Shown: positions 53,076-62,263 of the stretch, piece by piece | Numbering within the stretch: position 1 is the first letter of the stretch | Layout of the letters: every line of letters starts with the position of its first letter | Notes under the pieces: generated by a model | Seen by the model: the letters and a program-made list of their open reading frames with translations, nothing else | The model's database searches: none | What the model was told of the DNA's origin: nothing | From: Micromonospora narathiwatensis | Lineage (GTDB): Bacteria; Actinomycetota; Actinomycetes; Mycobacteriales; Micromonosporaceae | NCBI RefSeq assembly: GCF_900089605.1 | Contig: NZ_LT594324.1 | Coordinates: 6,547,958-6,611,957 of the forward strand | Length of the DNA: 64,000 nucleotides | Direction: 5' to 3' | Made by a program: the position numbers and the translations under genes

Positions 53076-54800
53076 TCAGTAGGTGGCGCCGGTCTGGAGG
53101 TGCTGCCAGGTCAAGCCGGTACACACCACCGGCCCTGTGCCGCACGGCAGGCGAGCGTTGGTGTTCGTGGCCCGGCTACCGTCCACCCTGACGAGTTCGC
53201 TGACGTCGACCGCCAGGTCCGGTGCGTACGAGACCACCGAACCGCCGCTGGTCACCGCCACTCCTCGTGAACCGGGCGCGGAACGTAGCCCGTCGCCGCG
53301 GACCACCACGGCGCCCGACCCGCGCACCTTCGCGAACCCGCCGGTGCTGTCGTCGATGGTCACCTTCGACAACAGCAGCTCGGTCTCGGTGTTGAGGTCG
53401 GCCAGCCAGACCATTCCGGTCGTCTGCACGTCGTCGACGACCAGCCGCGGCAGGGTGTGCGTGGCCGCCGGTGCGGTGACCAGGCCGCCGCCATTGCCGA
53501 CGCCCCGCACACCGGAGAGAGTCGCCTGCCGGACCGTGGCCTTCGCCGCCCACTCAGGCAGTTCGAGCAGGTGACTGTCACCGGTCGCCGCCACGGTGAT
53601 CGTCCGTAGGGTCAGGTCGTCCACCGCGCCGGCGATCCGGATGGCCCTGGCACCGGACGACGTGCCGCCGACGGTCAACCGCTCCACCCGCAGACTCCGG
53701 ACCGTCGCCTTCGCGTCGATCGACAGGAGGGAAGCGGTGCCGAGCCGCGTGACGTCGACATCCTCGACGGTGAGGGCGTCGACGGCCGTGGGAGTGGACG
53801 GGGCGACGTGCACCAGCGGCCGGTTCGCGCCGGGACCGTCGACCGTCAGCCCGCGAAGGTGGACGCGACCCACGGACGAGCCGTCGATCCGTACCACGCC
53901 ACCCCGACCGGGCAGGGTGGCCGCACTGACCCGCTCCACGACCAGTTCGTCGACGCGGCCCCCGGTGGTGCGCCAATCGGCGGTGTCGTCGCCGATCCAG
54001 AGGACGCTGGTGCCGGCGAGACCGGTGACGCCCCGGACAGTGGTGCGTGACGCCACGGTCTCCGGCGACCCGCCGAGCACCTTGACCAACGCGGCGAGTG
54101 AGGCCGCGCTGACGTCCTCGATGACCGTGTCGGTCACCGGCCCCCACACGTCGTCGTAGGCCTGCCAGTCCCGAGGAGTGATGGCGACCGTGTCGTCGCC
54201 CGTCGATCCCCGGATCCCGGAGATCCTGGTCCGTGCGGCAGGGCCCTGGATGTGGACTCCGTCGGAGTGCACGGCGAACCTGATCCGGGTGACCGTGGTG
54301 TCGGTGACGTCACCGAGGGAGATGGCGTACTTGTCGCTGGCGGTCTCCACCGCCAGACCGTTGAGCGTCAGCCCGTCCACGCGTCGCCACCGCAGGGTGT
54401 GCAGGTCAGGCCCGACTCCGCCGACGCCTTCCGCGCGGACCCAGGTGCCGCCGAGGACGGTGATGTCCCGGTCGCGACCGCCGGCGGTGGCCGCCTTGTT
54501 GATGAGGAGGCTGCAGGCGCTGCCGGCGGCCAGGGTTACCGTGCACCCCGACATGAGCAGCACCGTGCCGCTGTGCACCACGAGCGGCGCGCTGACCTGG
54601 TAACGGGCGCCGTGCGGCCCCTGGACCAGGCCGCCCGCTCCGGCGCGGAGAGCGGCGTTGAGCGAGGCGGTGTCGTCGCCACCAGAGGGGGGCGGCAACC
54701 GTACGGTGCCCGCGTGGGACGAGCTGTCGCCGGAGAGAAGCGTGCCGCCGGCGAGGACCATGGTGCCAGCGCTGGCGAGGAGGGTGCGGCGGGTGATCAT
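53076..54800 (-). CDS. Tat-exported right-handed beta-helix protein
   Basis: A 574-residue secreted protein. A twin-arginine signal (ITRRTLLASAG, residues 2-12) is followed by a long series of short beta-strand repeats (about 60-530), typical of pectate-lyase-like or GH28-like parallel beta-helices; examples are SGIRGSTGDDTVAITPRDW and DGVHIQG. No catalytic triad can be named with certainty. It probably binds or cleaves the polysaccharide made by this cluster. ATG 54800 has GGAG 6 bases upstream. It is the only gene of the core cluster on this strand before 58497. Confidence 0.82.
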   Translation of the reverse strand: MITRRTLLASAGTMVLAGGTLLSGDSSSHAGTVRLPPPSGGDDTASLNAALRAGAGGLVQGPHGARYQVSAPLVVHSGTVLLMSGCTVTLAAGSACSLLINKAATAGGRDRDITVLGGTWVRAEGVGGVGPDLHTLRWRRVDGLTLNGLAVETASDKYAISLGDVTDTTVTRIRFAVHSDGVHIQGPAARTRISGIRGSTGDDTVAITPRDWQAYDDVWGPVTDTVIEDVSAASLAALVKVLGGSPETVASRTTVRGVTGLAGTSVLWIGDDTADWRTTGGRVDELVVERVSAATLPGRGGVVRIDGSSVGRVHLRGLTVDGPGANRPLVHVAPSTPTAVDALTVEDVDVTRLGTASLLSIDAKATVRSLRVERLTVGGTSSGARAIRIAGAVDDLTLRTITVAATGDSHLLELPEWAAKATVRQATLSGVRGVGNGGGLVTAPAATHTLPRLVVDDVQTTGMVWLADLNTETELLLSKVTIDDSTGGFAKVRGSGAVVVRGDGLRSAPGSRGVAVTSGGSVVSYAPDLAVDVSELVRVDGSRATNTNARLPCGTGPVVCTGLTWQHLQTGATY

Positions 54801-55166
54801 CTGCGGCTCCGGGGGGTGACCCCGGACGACCCTACCGAACGGCGGCCATCGACGGCGAGCGCGTACGGTTCCCGCCGTCGCGCCCGTCCGGACGAAAACG
54901 CATACATCACATCGGCTCCGGCGCACGCCCGTCCCGATTCGCGGTGATCTTCCGGTCGCGCCCCCGATCGCCTTTCCTGATACTGTGAGCCGCGACGGCC
55001 GCGTGGCTGTGATGTTCGATCTGCCACATTGCACGGCCGCCCTCCTCGCGGGCTGCTTCGGCGGTGGTCGTCCCGCGACTATCACGGCTTCCGGTTCGGC
55101 GTTGTTGTCAGCAGGGTTCTGTGTCAGCGAAGGCCGGCGGAACCTGATCTCGGGGCAAGGGCAGCG
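54801..55166. other. Divergent intergenic region, 366 bp
   Basis: Separates the beta-helix gene (minus) from the polymerase (plus) and must hold both promoters. A relatively AT-rich patch with CATACATCACATC (about 54900-54912) could serve the minus strand, and CTGATACTGTGAG (about 54975-54990) the plus strand. No convincing gene, repeat or terminator is seen. An open frame from GTG 54985 is judged spurious. Confidence 0.5.
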
Positions 55167-57005
55167 ATGGGTTCCAGAGGGACTTCGACGGCTTCGGGCA
55201 CGGATGACGCGCAGATTCGTCCTCCCCGACAGCCCCTGGACCGACCGGACGTCCCCGGCGAGGCTGGAGGCCGACCGCACCGGGCGCGCATCCCCGCCTG
55301 GATCACCGGTTCTCTCGCCGCCACCGCACCTCGGCCGATCGCCTGGGCTTCCTGGGCGGTAGCGGCGCTCTCCGCCGTACACATCGCCTGGACGCTGCGA
55401 TCGCCCGTCGGGATCGTGCTCGCGCTGGCACTGCCGTTGCTGGTGCTTCGCCTTCCCGTGACCGGCATCGCGCTCGTGGCCGTGCTCGCCCAGGAGATCA
55501 AGCCGAACGGGCGCTTCGGCGAGTTGACCACGCTGGGCCACCAGGTTTTCATCAGCTCCGGGAAGATCCCGCTCGCCCTGCCGCTTGCGTTGGCCGCCGT
55601 GCTCGCGGCAGCCGCACGATCGTGGCCACCGGCGCGACCTCGTCTCCGTTCGGCTGGCGGCGTGCTGCTCGGGGTGGCCGCCGCCCTCGTGGTCCTGAGT
55701 GTCGTCAGCGGTCTGGTCCACGGGCAGTCGCCCTTCTCCGCCGTCAACCAGAACGCCCGCCCCTTCGTCCTGCTGCTCCTGGGCCTCATCATCGGAATGA
55801 GCCTGCGGCTGCTTCAGGACGACCGGAAGTCGCTGGAAGTGACGGTAGGAGCGGCGCTGTGCGTCCTGCTCGCCGCGGCGGCCATCGCGATTCCCCTCGG
55901 CGAGATCGCTGACGACCGGCTCAGCGACTATTTCGTCTACTACGACTCGGCACTGCCCGCGATCGCGGCGGCGGTGTTCATCGGCGTACTCGGTGACGAC
56001 CGGTGGCGCTGGGACTGGCGGCACCTGAGCGTGGTCGCAGCCGCCCCGCTACTCGTCCTGATCAGTTTCCGGCGGAGCGTGTGGCTCGCGGCGCTGGCCG
56101 CCTTCGTCGTGGTCCTCGTGCTGACCTGGCAACGGTGGAAGCGGGTTGCCCGACAACTCGCCTTCGTGGTTCCCGCGCTGGCCGTGATCGTGTTCGCCGC
56201 ACCGGGCTTCGCCGCGGATCTCGGCCTGCGCAGCGCGGGAAGCTTCGAGCTCAGCAGCAGCCCGAGCGGCACGCCCAGCCCGAGCAGCACGCCGACGGTG
56301 AGCACCGCGCCGAGCCCGAGCGACACACCGAGCGCGAGCACCACGCCGACCGCGAGCACCACGCCGAGCGCGAACAGCGGACCGGTCGCGAGCGGCACAC
56401 CGACGGCGAGCAGCACCCCGAGCGCGAACAACGCGCCGACCGCGAGCAGTACGCCAAGCGCGAGCAGCGGACAGGACGGGCCTTCCAGCCCGCCCACCAA
56501 GGCCGCGCCGACCCAACGGACCCAGGAAAGCATCAAGCACCAGGCGGAGTCGACGACCGGACACCTCAGCGACCTGCGGCTCGGGTGGGAATACGTCCAG
56601 GCGAATCCCTGGACCGGGGTGGGTCCCCAGTCACCCCAACTCCCGGGCCTCGCTGCCGGCGACTCCACCCGGGTGTACGTGCACAACGAACTGCTGCAGG
56701 ACTGGCTGCGCTACGGTCCGCTGGCACCGGTGCTCGTCATCCTCTTCCTCGTGGCCGCCGGTCTGGCCGCACTGAAGGCGGTGCGGGACCCTGACAGCGA
56801 CGTGGTGGTCCGATCTGCGGCCGCGTTCTGTCTGATCGCACCCCTGTGTCTGATGACCGCGCCATTCCTGGCCGAGACGAGCCGATGGCCGCTGGTGGTG
56901 GGCATCGCGGCCGGGATCGTCGCGCCGTTCCTCCTGCCCCGTGGCCGGCCCGATCGGGGAACCGGGATCGGCTCGCCGTCCGAGGTCATCGACAAGGCCG
57001 CCTAG
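55167..57005 (+). CDS. O-antigen polymerase/ligase-like (Wzy/WaaL) with Ser/Thr/Pro repeat loop
   Basis: A 612-residue membrane protein with about 11 helices and an extracytoplasmic Wzy_C-type region: SFRRSVWLAAL and WEYVQANPWTGVGPQSPQ..HNELLQDWLRYGPLAP. It would polymerise or transfer the flipped repeat units. Unusually, the large outer loop contains 72 residues (363-434) of SxSxTPTA-type low-complexity repeats. The ATG at 55167 has AAGGG 6 bases upstream; about 75 hydrophilic residues precede the first helix. The next gene starts 1 base after the stop. Confidence 0.86.
   Translation: MGSRGTSTASGTDDAQIRPPRQPLDRPDVPGEAGGRPHRARIPAWITGSLAATAPRPIAWASWAVAALSAVHIAWTLRSPVGIVLALALPLLVLRLPVTGIALVAVLAQEIKPNGRFGELTTLGHQVFISSGKIPLALPLALAAVLAAAARSWPPARPRLRSAGGVLLGVAAALVVLSVVSGLVHGQSPFSAVNQNARPFVLLLLGLIIGMSLRLLQDDRKSLEVTVGAALCVLLAAAAIAIPLGEIADDRLSDYFVYYDSALPAIAAAVFIGVLGDDRWRWDWRHLSVVAAAPLLVLISFRRSVWLAALAAFVVVLVLTWQRWKRVARQLAFVVPALAVIVFAAPGFAADLGLRSAGSFELSSSPSGTPSPSSTPTVSTAPSPSDTPSASTTPTASTTPSANSGPVASGTPTASSTPSANNAPTASSTPSASSGQDGPSSPPTKAAPTQRTQESIKHQAESTTGHLSDLRLGWEYVQANPWTGVGPQSPQLPGLAAGDSTRVYVHNELLQDWLRYGPLAPVLVILFLVAAGLAALKAVRDPDSDVVVRSAAAFCLIAPLCLMTAPFLAETSRWPLVVGIAAGIVAPFLLPRGRPDRGTGIGSPSEVIDKAA
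56253..56468 (+). repeat. Degenerate 18-bp coding repeat in the polymerase gene
   Basis: About twelve imperfect copies of an 18-base unit resembling AGCACCACGCCGACCGCG encode six-residue blocks such as STTPTA and SSTPSA. The array is in frame and internal to the gene. Such arrays can expand or contract by slippage without breaking the frame. Confidence 0.8.
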
Positions 57006-57006
57006 G

Positions 57007-58479
57007 ATGACCGACTCCTCACCACGTACGCTGCGGCTCGCACTCTGGGCCCAGCGCCAGGCGCACGTCGTCCCGAAGCCGCTGCGTCGGATGGCCGGAC
57101 GTACCCTCCGGCTGTTCACCAATCCCGGCGCCGCCGCGTCGGGTCCGAGTGAGGACTGGTCGGTCCCGCTCGTGCGCAACCGAGGCGGGGGCGACCTGGA
57201 GGCATTGCGGTCGCCCGCCACCGATACGCGGCGGTCGAGCCCTCCGCCCACCGCCGAGGTGACCGAGCGCCGGCAGGTGCGCTGTGCGGTCGCCGTGGGC
57301 GTGCTCGACGTCGGGGGTGCGGAGGAGGTCGCCGCGTTCCTCGCCCGCCGGCTCCCCGCCCACGCCTTCGAGACCGTGGTCGTCTACGCGGACACGCGCC
57401 TGCCCGGACAGGAAGGCGAGGGTGGACGGCTCGCCTCGGCTCTCGCCGCCGAGGGCGTCGCGACACAGCGGCTCACGCCCGAGGACGCCGGCGCCTGGAT
57501 GCGTTCGTGGCGGCCCGATGTGGTCAGCGCCCACAACGCCCGCGACTGGCTGTTGGACGCGGCCACCGAGGCCGGTGTGCCGTGGGTGGAGACGCTGCAC
57601 GACATGCATCGCTTCTACCACCCCGAATCCTGGGCACCGGAAGCGCAGCGGGCACGGCGGGTCTCCGCGCAGATCGCGGTCAGCGATCTCGTCCGTCAGC
57701 AGTACCTCGCCCGCGTACCGACCTATCCCGGCGACCGGGTCGTCACCGTGCCGAACGGCGTGGACGGATCGCGCGTCCTCCCCGTGGACCGGGCGCAGGC
57801 CCGCGCGGCACTGGGGCTGACGGACGAGTTCCTGTTCGTCTCGCTGTCGCGATACTGCCTGCAGAAGAACACCTTCGGCCTGGTGGCGGCCTTCAGCGAC
57901 GTGGCGGCCCAGCACCCGGACGCTCACCTGCTGGTGGCGGGTCGCGCCAACGACGACCTCCTTTACTACGAGCAGACCCGGCAGCTCGCGGCGTCCCTGC
58001 CGGGCACCGAGCGGATCCACCTGCGTGGACACTGCGCCAACCCGTCGGCGCTGCTGGCGGCGGCGGACGCCTTCGTGCTCGACTCCTTCTTCGAGGGTTG
58101 GTCGCTGTCGTCGATGGAGGCCCTGGTGGCCGGAGTCCCGGTCGTGCTCACCGACGTCGGTGGGGCCCGCGAGCAGTTGGGCGACGGCCGGCGGGGTCAC
58201 CTGGTCGCCAACCCGGCCGGGAATGCCGAGCTGGTGGACTGGCCGGTGATCAACGACCTTCGGTACCGGCCGCAGGGGAACCGACCGGAGCTGGTCTCGG
58301 CGATGTCTTCGATGATCCGCGAACGCGCGGCCTGGACAGCCGCCCGCCCGCGCCTGCGCGACGAGGCGATCAGGCTCTTCTCCCCAGACGAGTCCCTGGC
58401 CGGGCACGCGCGGGTGCTGCGCGCCGTGGCGCTCGGTGAGCCCGTGTCGACCCACACCGGGCAGGCCAACGTCGGCTAG
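57007..58479 (+). CDS. GT4 glycosyltransferase with long N-terminal extension
   Basis: A 490-residue GT-B enzyme. The first about 95 residues are basic and low in homology. The catalytic part begins RCAVAVGVLDVGGAEEVAAF and includes ETLHDMHRFYHP, VPNGVDGSRV, LSRYCLQKNTFGLV and the E-x7-E motif EGWSLSSMEALVAGVPVVLTD. ATG 57007 follows the polymerase stop (TAGG ATG), so the two are likely cotranscribed. It converges with the phosphoglycosyltransferase gene, leaving only 17 bases between and no visible terminator. Confidence 0.85.
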   Translation: MTDSSPRTLRLALWAQRQAHVVPKPLRRMAGRTLRLFTNPGAAASGPSEDWSVPLVRNRGGGDLEALRSPATDTRRSSPPPTAEVTERRQVRCAVAVGVLDVGGAEEVAAFLARRLPAHAFETVVVYADTRLPGQEGEGGRLASALAAEGVATQRLTPEDAGAWMRSWRPDVVSAHNARDWLLDAATEAGVPWVETLHDMHRFYHPESWAPEAQRARRVSAQIAVSDLVRQQYLARVPTYPGDRVVTVPNGVDGSRVLPVDRAQARAALGLTDEFLFVSLSRYCLQKNTFGLVAAFSDVAAQHPDAHLLVAGRANDDLLYYEQTRQLAASLPGTERIHLRGHCANPSALLAAADAFVLDSFFEGWSLSSMEALVAGVPVVLTDVGGAREQLGDGRRGHLVANPAGNAELVDWPVINDLRYRPQGNRPELVSAMSSMIRERAAWTAARPRLRDEAIRLFSPDESLAGHARVLRAVALGEPVSTHTGQANVG

Positions 58480-58496
58480 GGTTCCGCGCCGTCTGG

Positions 58497-60050
58497 TCAG
58501 CCACCGCCGGCGCGGAAGACCTCGGCAACCGTACGCAGCACGATCTTGAGGTCGAGCCAGAGCGACCAGTTCTCCACATAGTAGTTGTCGAACCTCGCCC
58601 GATCGGAGATCGGCGTATCGCCGCGCAGGCCACTGACCTGCGCGAGCCCGGTCAATCCCACCGGCACCCGGTGGCGCATCGCGTAGTTCGGGTACTCGGC
58701 CGAGAACTTCTCCACGAAGTACGGCCGCTCCGGACGCGGCCCGACCACGCTCATCTCCCCTCGCAGGATGTTCCAGAGCTGAGGCAACTCGTCCAACGAC
58801 GTCCGGCGCATGAACCGCCCGATCGGTCCGACCCGCTGGTCGTGGGCGATGGACCAGTTCGTCTGCGACTCGTGCTCGTCCACCGGGCGCATCGAGCGGA
58901 ACTTGAGTACCTGGAACGGCTTGCCGTAGCGGCCGATGCGCTCCTGACGGAACAAGACGCCCCGGCCGCCGTCCAACAGCGTCGCGATCACGCAGAGCAG
59001 CAGCAACGGGCTCAGCACGATCAACGCCAGCGCGGCGAACGCGACATCCGAGGCGCGCTTGATGGCCCATCGTGGGCCGGTGAACGTGATGTCTCCGATC
59101 TGCACGATCGGGATTGCGCCGACATGGTCGGGGTAACGGCCGTGGGTGCGAGAGCCCCAGAGGCGGGGCACCGCCCAGAGGTCGCAGCTCGCGCTGACCG
59201 GGTGAAGCAGATATTCGATCAGCGCCGACTCAGGACAGTCGGAATCGGCGATGACGAGGACCTCACAGTCCAGCAGCCGGACGAGATGCTCCAGGTCGTC
59301 GAGGGTGCCGACGAGCGGAAGTCCGCTGACGTCCTGCCGGGACGCCGCGTCGACGCAGCCGACGAACCGCAGCCCGTACCGGGGGTAACGGCGGAGCAGC
59401 CGGGCCAGTTCCCCGGCGATCGGACCGCTGCCGATGATGATGGCATTGTGCTCCAGCCAGCGGCGCTTACGCGCGGCGATGATGAGCGCCCGGGTGCAGG
59501 TCCGACCCACGATCACCAGGCCCGCCGAGAGCGCGACGTCGTGCATGAACCCGCTGACGTACGGCACCGAGTCGTGGCGGTAGGCCGCGATGATGGCCAC
59601 CACCGCGCCGCAGGCCAGCAGCCGCCCGCAGATGCCCGGCAGTTCGTCCAGGATGCTCAGGTGGCGGCGGGCCCGATAGAGCCCTCCGGCCGCGAAGACG
59701 GCCATGGCGAGGCCGGCGTTGGTCAGCGTGCCACGCCAGTAGTTCTGGCTCAGCAACAGGGGAGCCAGCAGTGCGGCGAGGTCGACGGGAACGGTCAGCA
59801 TCCAGGCCCGGAGCCGGCGCGTCCGCTTCGAGGTTCGGGAACTGGCGTACGGCAGCACCGCGGTCGTGTCCAGACCGATCCGCGCCGGAGCGGTGACCGC
59901 GGCCTCGCCGGCCAGTTGCCCGGCGGGGAACACGGCGAGTATCCCCTCGTCGTCGTCGGCCGCGTCGGGCGGCGATGCCGCGATGGGTCCTGCTTCCTCA
60001 AGCTGCGTCGCGGTCGCAGCCGGGTCCCTCGTCGCCGAGTGCCCTGACAT
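58497..60050 (-). CDS. Polyprenyl glycosylphosphotransferase (initiating sugar transferase)
   Basis: A 517-residue enzyme of the WbaP/CpsE type. Four or five N-terminal membrane helices (about 85-190) and a CoA-binding-like segment (IIIGSGPIAGELARLL) precede the catalytic Bac_transf domain (about 330-517), with IKRASDVAF, LKFRSMRP, the Asp-Glu pair in TSLDELPQ, and VGPRPERP. It transfers a sugar-1-phosphate to undecaprenyl phosphate, starting each repeat unit. ATG 60050 has GGGGGAGG about 9 bases upstream. It is the first enzymatic step of the cluster. Confidence 0.94.
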   Translation of the reverse strand: MSGHSATRDPAATATQLEEAGPIAASPPDAADDDEGILAVFPAGQLAGEAAVTAPARIGLDTTAVLPYASSRTSKRTRRLRAWMLTVPVDLAALLAPLLLSQNYWRGTLTNAGLAMAVFAAGGLYRARRHLSILDELPGICGRLLACGAVVAIIAAYRHDSVPYVSGFMHDVALSAGLVIVGRTCTRALIIAARKRRWLEHNAIIIGSGPIAGELARLLRRYPRYGLRFVGCVDAASRQDVSGLPLVGTLDDLEHLVRLLDCEVLVIADSDCPESALIEYLLHPVSASCDLWAVPRLWGSRTHGRYPDHVGAIPIVQIGDITFTGPRWAIKRASDVAFAALALIVLSPLLLLCVIATLLDGGRGVLFRQERIGRYGKPFQVLKFRSMRPVDEHESQTNWSIAHDQRVGPIGRFMRRTSLDELPQLWNILRGEMSVVGPRPERPYFVEKFSAEYPNYAMRHRVPVGLTGLAQVSGLRGDTPISDRARFDNYYVENWSLWLDLKIVLRTVAEVFRAGGG

Positions 60051-60161
60051 TGTCGATCCTCCCCCGTGACCGCCCGGTCCGCGCATGACGCGGGCTCCGG
60101 GCGATCGCAGGATACGAGCGACTCCGCCGCGCCGCCAGAGCCGGCCCGACAGAGCGAGTTC

Positions 60162-61238
60162 CTACTTTCCGGCGGAAGTGATCTCCGGAACCGAGTCGCG
60201 GCGGACCGCGTCGAACAGCTCCTTGGCCCTCGCGGTGTCCGCGAACACCACGCTCTCGCTGCCGACCCGGCCAGTTCCCTTCACCGGGCAGGTGTAGAAG
60301 CCGAGATTGCCGCTGCGCAGGTGGCGCATCTCCATCGCGAGATCCACAAGAGACATCGACTTGTCCACCGCGACGGAGCTGGCCGTGGCCCGTACGAACG
60401 AGTTCAGCTTGGTGGGGCTGCTCAGCGTGCCGCCGGAGGCGGCCTTGTCGAGGATCGCCTTGATCACCTGCTGCTGGTGCTTGATCCGGGTGAAGTCGCC
60501 GTTGGCGAAGGCGTAGCGCTCCCGGGCGTAGTCCAGCGCGGCGGCCCCGTCCATCGTCTGCCGGCCCTTGACGAACTCCCGGCGGCCGTCCGGGTTGAGC
60601 GAGTGCCTCGACGTGAAGCTCTGCTCCACGTCGATCTCGATGCCGCCCAGGGCGTCGACGATCTCCTTGAAGCCGGAGAAGTCGACCATCGCCACGTGAT
60701 CGATGCGGACGCCGGTGAACTTCTCCACGGTCTGCACCATCAGCGGCACGCCGCCCCACGCGTACGCTGCGTTGATCTTGGCGTCCCGGCCGCCCCGACC
60801 CTCCTTCGACCGGGGGATCGGCGTCCAGGTGTCCCGAGGGATCGAGATGAGCTGGGCACTCTGCCGGTCCTTGGGCAGGTGGACCAGGATGATGGTGTCG
60901 CTGCGGGACCCCCCGGTGTTCTCCGGGTCGCGGGAGTCACTGCCCAGGATCATGATGTTCATCGCGCCCTTGGCCACCACCTGGGGGCGGGACTCCTCGG
61001 GCACGTTCTCGAACGCGTCCACCCGGTCGATGGAGGAGTTGACCGAGCGGTAGTACAGCCCTCCGGCGAGGACGCCGCCGCCGGCGAGCAGCACCACCAC
61101 CAGCAGCACGATCAGGGCGATACGCCGACCCCGGCGACGACGCGGAGCCGGGGTGGACGGCTGCTCGGCACCGTCCGAATCCACTCCAGATGCTGGGGTG
61201 GGCGCTTCGTGGTCCGCGAGCTGCTGACGATCCGACAT
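60162..61238 (-). CDS. LytR-CpsA-Psr (LCP) family glycopolymer ligase
   Basis: A 358-residue membrane protein. A cytoplasmic N-terminus with an RRRRGRR stop-transfer cluster, one membrane helix (39-63) and an extracellular LCP domain (about 85-330) are seen. The domain contains IMILGSDSRDPENTGGSRSDTI, ISIPRDTW and DYARERYAF, with the conserved Asp/Arg residues that bind polyprenyl pyrophosphate. LCP enzymes attach finished glycopolymers to peptidoglycan, so the polysaccharide of this cluster is probably wall-linked. The start is ATG 61238, 7 bases after a TAGCAT box. Confidence 0.93.
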   Translation of the reverse strand: MSDRQQLADHEAPTPASGVDSDGAEQPSTPAPRRRRGRRIALIVLLVVVLLAGGGVLAGGLYYRSVNSSIDRVDAFENVPEESRPQVVAKGAMNIMILGSDSRDPENTGGSRSDTIILVHLPKDRQSAQLISIPRDTWTPIPRSKEGRGGRDAKINAAYAWGGVPLMVQTVEKFTGVRIDHVAMVDFSGFKEIVDALGGIEIDVEQSFTSRHSLNPDGRREFVKGRQTMDGAAALDYARERYAFANGDFTRIKHQQQVIKAILDKAASGGTLSSPTKLNSFVRATASSVAVDKSMSLVDLAMEMRHLRSGNLGFYTCPVKGTGRVGSESVVFADTARAKELFDAVRRDSVPEITSAGK

Positions 61239-61245
61239 GTGCGCG

Positions 61246-61251
61246 ATGCTA
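61246..61251 (-). promoter_or_regulatory. Candidate -10 box for the LCP gene
   Basis: TAGCAT on the minus strand, 7 bases before the ATG, with no ribosome-binding site. Start-proximal promoter pattern. Confidence 0.45.
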
Positions 61252-61338
61252 CTGACTCGCTCTCCGACACGGTGACCCTCGTCCGGCGAGCCGGTCGGTA
61301 GCTGGAAACTTTTCCTGTCGGTCACCGCCCGGAACTGG

Positions 61339-61344
61339 TACAAC
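61339..61344 (+). promoter_or_regulatory. Candidate -10 box for the methyltransferase
   Basis: TACAAC followed by exactly 7 bases and the GTG at 61352. Divergent from the LCP promoter 88 bases away. Confidence 0.45.
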
Positions 61345-61351
61345 CGCACTC

Positions 61352-62185
61352 GTGGACGCAACGAAGCTCCGTCGGGCCATCGCCCGTACCCCGCTGGCGC
61401 CGGTCGCCGCCTTTCCGAAGCGGCTGGCCAAGGTCGCCCGGTACGACAGCCGGGTGCTGGGCACCTCAGCCCGCTGGCTGTTCACCTCGCGGGAGCATCA
61501 CAACTACACGTACGACCTGACCAAGCTGAGCCGACAGCATCTGGCCTGGTTCGTCAGCGTCGCCTGCGACGTGCCGGTCGGGCAGGTGCGGGGTTGGTTC
61601 GCCGAACTGGAGGCCGACGAGACGCTGCGCGGGCACATCGAGGCCGCCACCGCCGCCTCGGCCCGGCGCGGCCTGGCCGACCGGCAGGTCCGCTACGCCC
61701 GCCGGATCGGCTGGTACGCGATGGTCCGCGCCCGCCGGCCCGCACACGTCGTCGAGACCGGCGTGGACAAGGGGCTCGGCAGCTGCGTCCTGGCCGCCGC
61801 GTTGCTGCGCAACACCGCCGAGGGGCACCCCGGTCGGCTCACCTCGCTCGACATCAACCCCGAGGCCGGCTATCTCGCCCGGGCCACCCCGTGGGCCGAC
61901 GTGGTCGACCTGGTCATCGGCGACTCGATCGCCTCGATCCGCGCGCTGGACCGCCCGGTCGACATCTTCCTGCACGACAGCGACCACAGCCGGGGACACG
62001 AGAAGAGAGAGTTCGACGCGGTCGAGGCGAAGCTCGCCCCGGGGGCGCTGCTGCTCACCGACAACGTCACCATCACCAACGTGCTCGCCGAGCACGCCGA
62101 GCGGACCGGCCGGCGCTTCCTCGCCTACCGGGAGACCCCGGCCGGGCACTGGTATCCGGGTGACGGCATCGGCGTGGCCTGGTAA
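61352..62185 (+). CDS. Class I SAM-dependent methyltransferase
   Basis: A 277-residue protein. The Rossmann-like core starts near residue 128: HVVETGVDKGLGSCVLAAAL (a variant of the SAM-binding Gly loop), then LTSLDINPEAGYL with the acidic ribose-binding residue, and VDIFLHDSDHSRGHEKREFD. It resembles Methyltransf_24 proteins found in sugar and glycan-modifying loci. The start is GTG 61352, with a promoter box 7 bases upstream. It could methylate a sugar of the adjacent polysaccharide, but it is divergently transcribed and this is only suggestive. Confidence 0.8.
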   Translation: MDATKLRRAIARTPLAPVAAFPKRLAKVARYDSRVLGTSARWLFTSREHHNYTYDLTKLSRQHLAWFVSVACDVPVGQVRGWFAELEADETLRGHIEAATAASARRGLADRQVRYARRIGWYAMVRARRPAHVVETGVDKGLGSCVLAAALLRNTAEGHPGRLTSLDINPEAGYLARATPWADVVDLVIGDSIASIRALDRPVDIFLHDSDHSRGHEKREFDAVEAKLAPGALLLTDNVTITNVLAEHAERTGRRFLAYRETPAGHWYPGDGIGVAW

Positions 62186-62204
62186 GCAGGACTCCTGCGG
62201 CCGT

Positions 62205-62221
62205 CTTAGCTTTCGCTTAGC
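62205..62221 (+). promoter_or_regulatory. CTTAGC direct repeat with 11-bp period
   Basis: CTTAGC occurs at 62205..62210 and 62216..62221, 11 bp apart, 42-58 bases before the expansin-like gene. One-turn spacing is characteristic of OmpR-family response-regulator binding. It resembles the CTTAACC repeats at 3437..3469. Confidence 0.4.
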
Positions 62222-62263
62222 CCGCTTGTCCGGCGGCGGGCAGATCCGGCAGCATCGACCGGC

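Noticed and set aside
54985..55362. A 125-codon plus-strand frame starting at GTG 54985
   Set aside because: It overlaps the start of the polymerase gene in another frame. It has no ribosome-binding site and its sequence is Pro/Arg-rich low complexity.
56253..56468. Possible CRISPR-like array
   Set aside because: The 18-bp units are contiguous, degenerate and in frame within a membrane-protein gene. There are no spacers and no cas genes.
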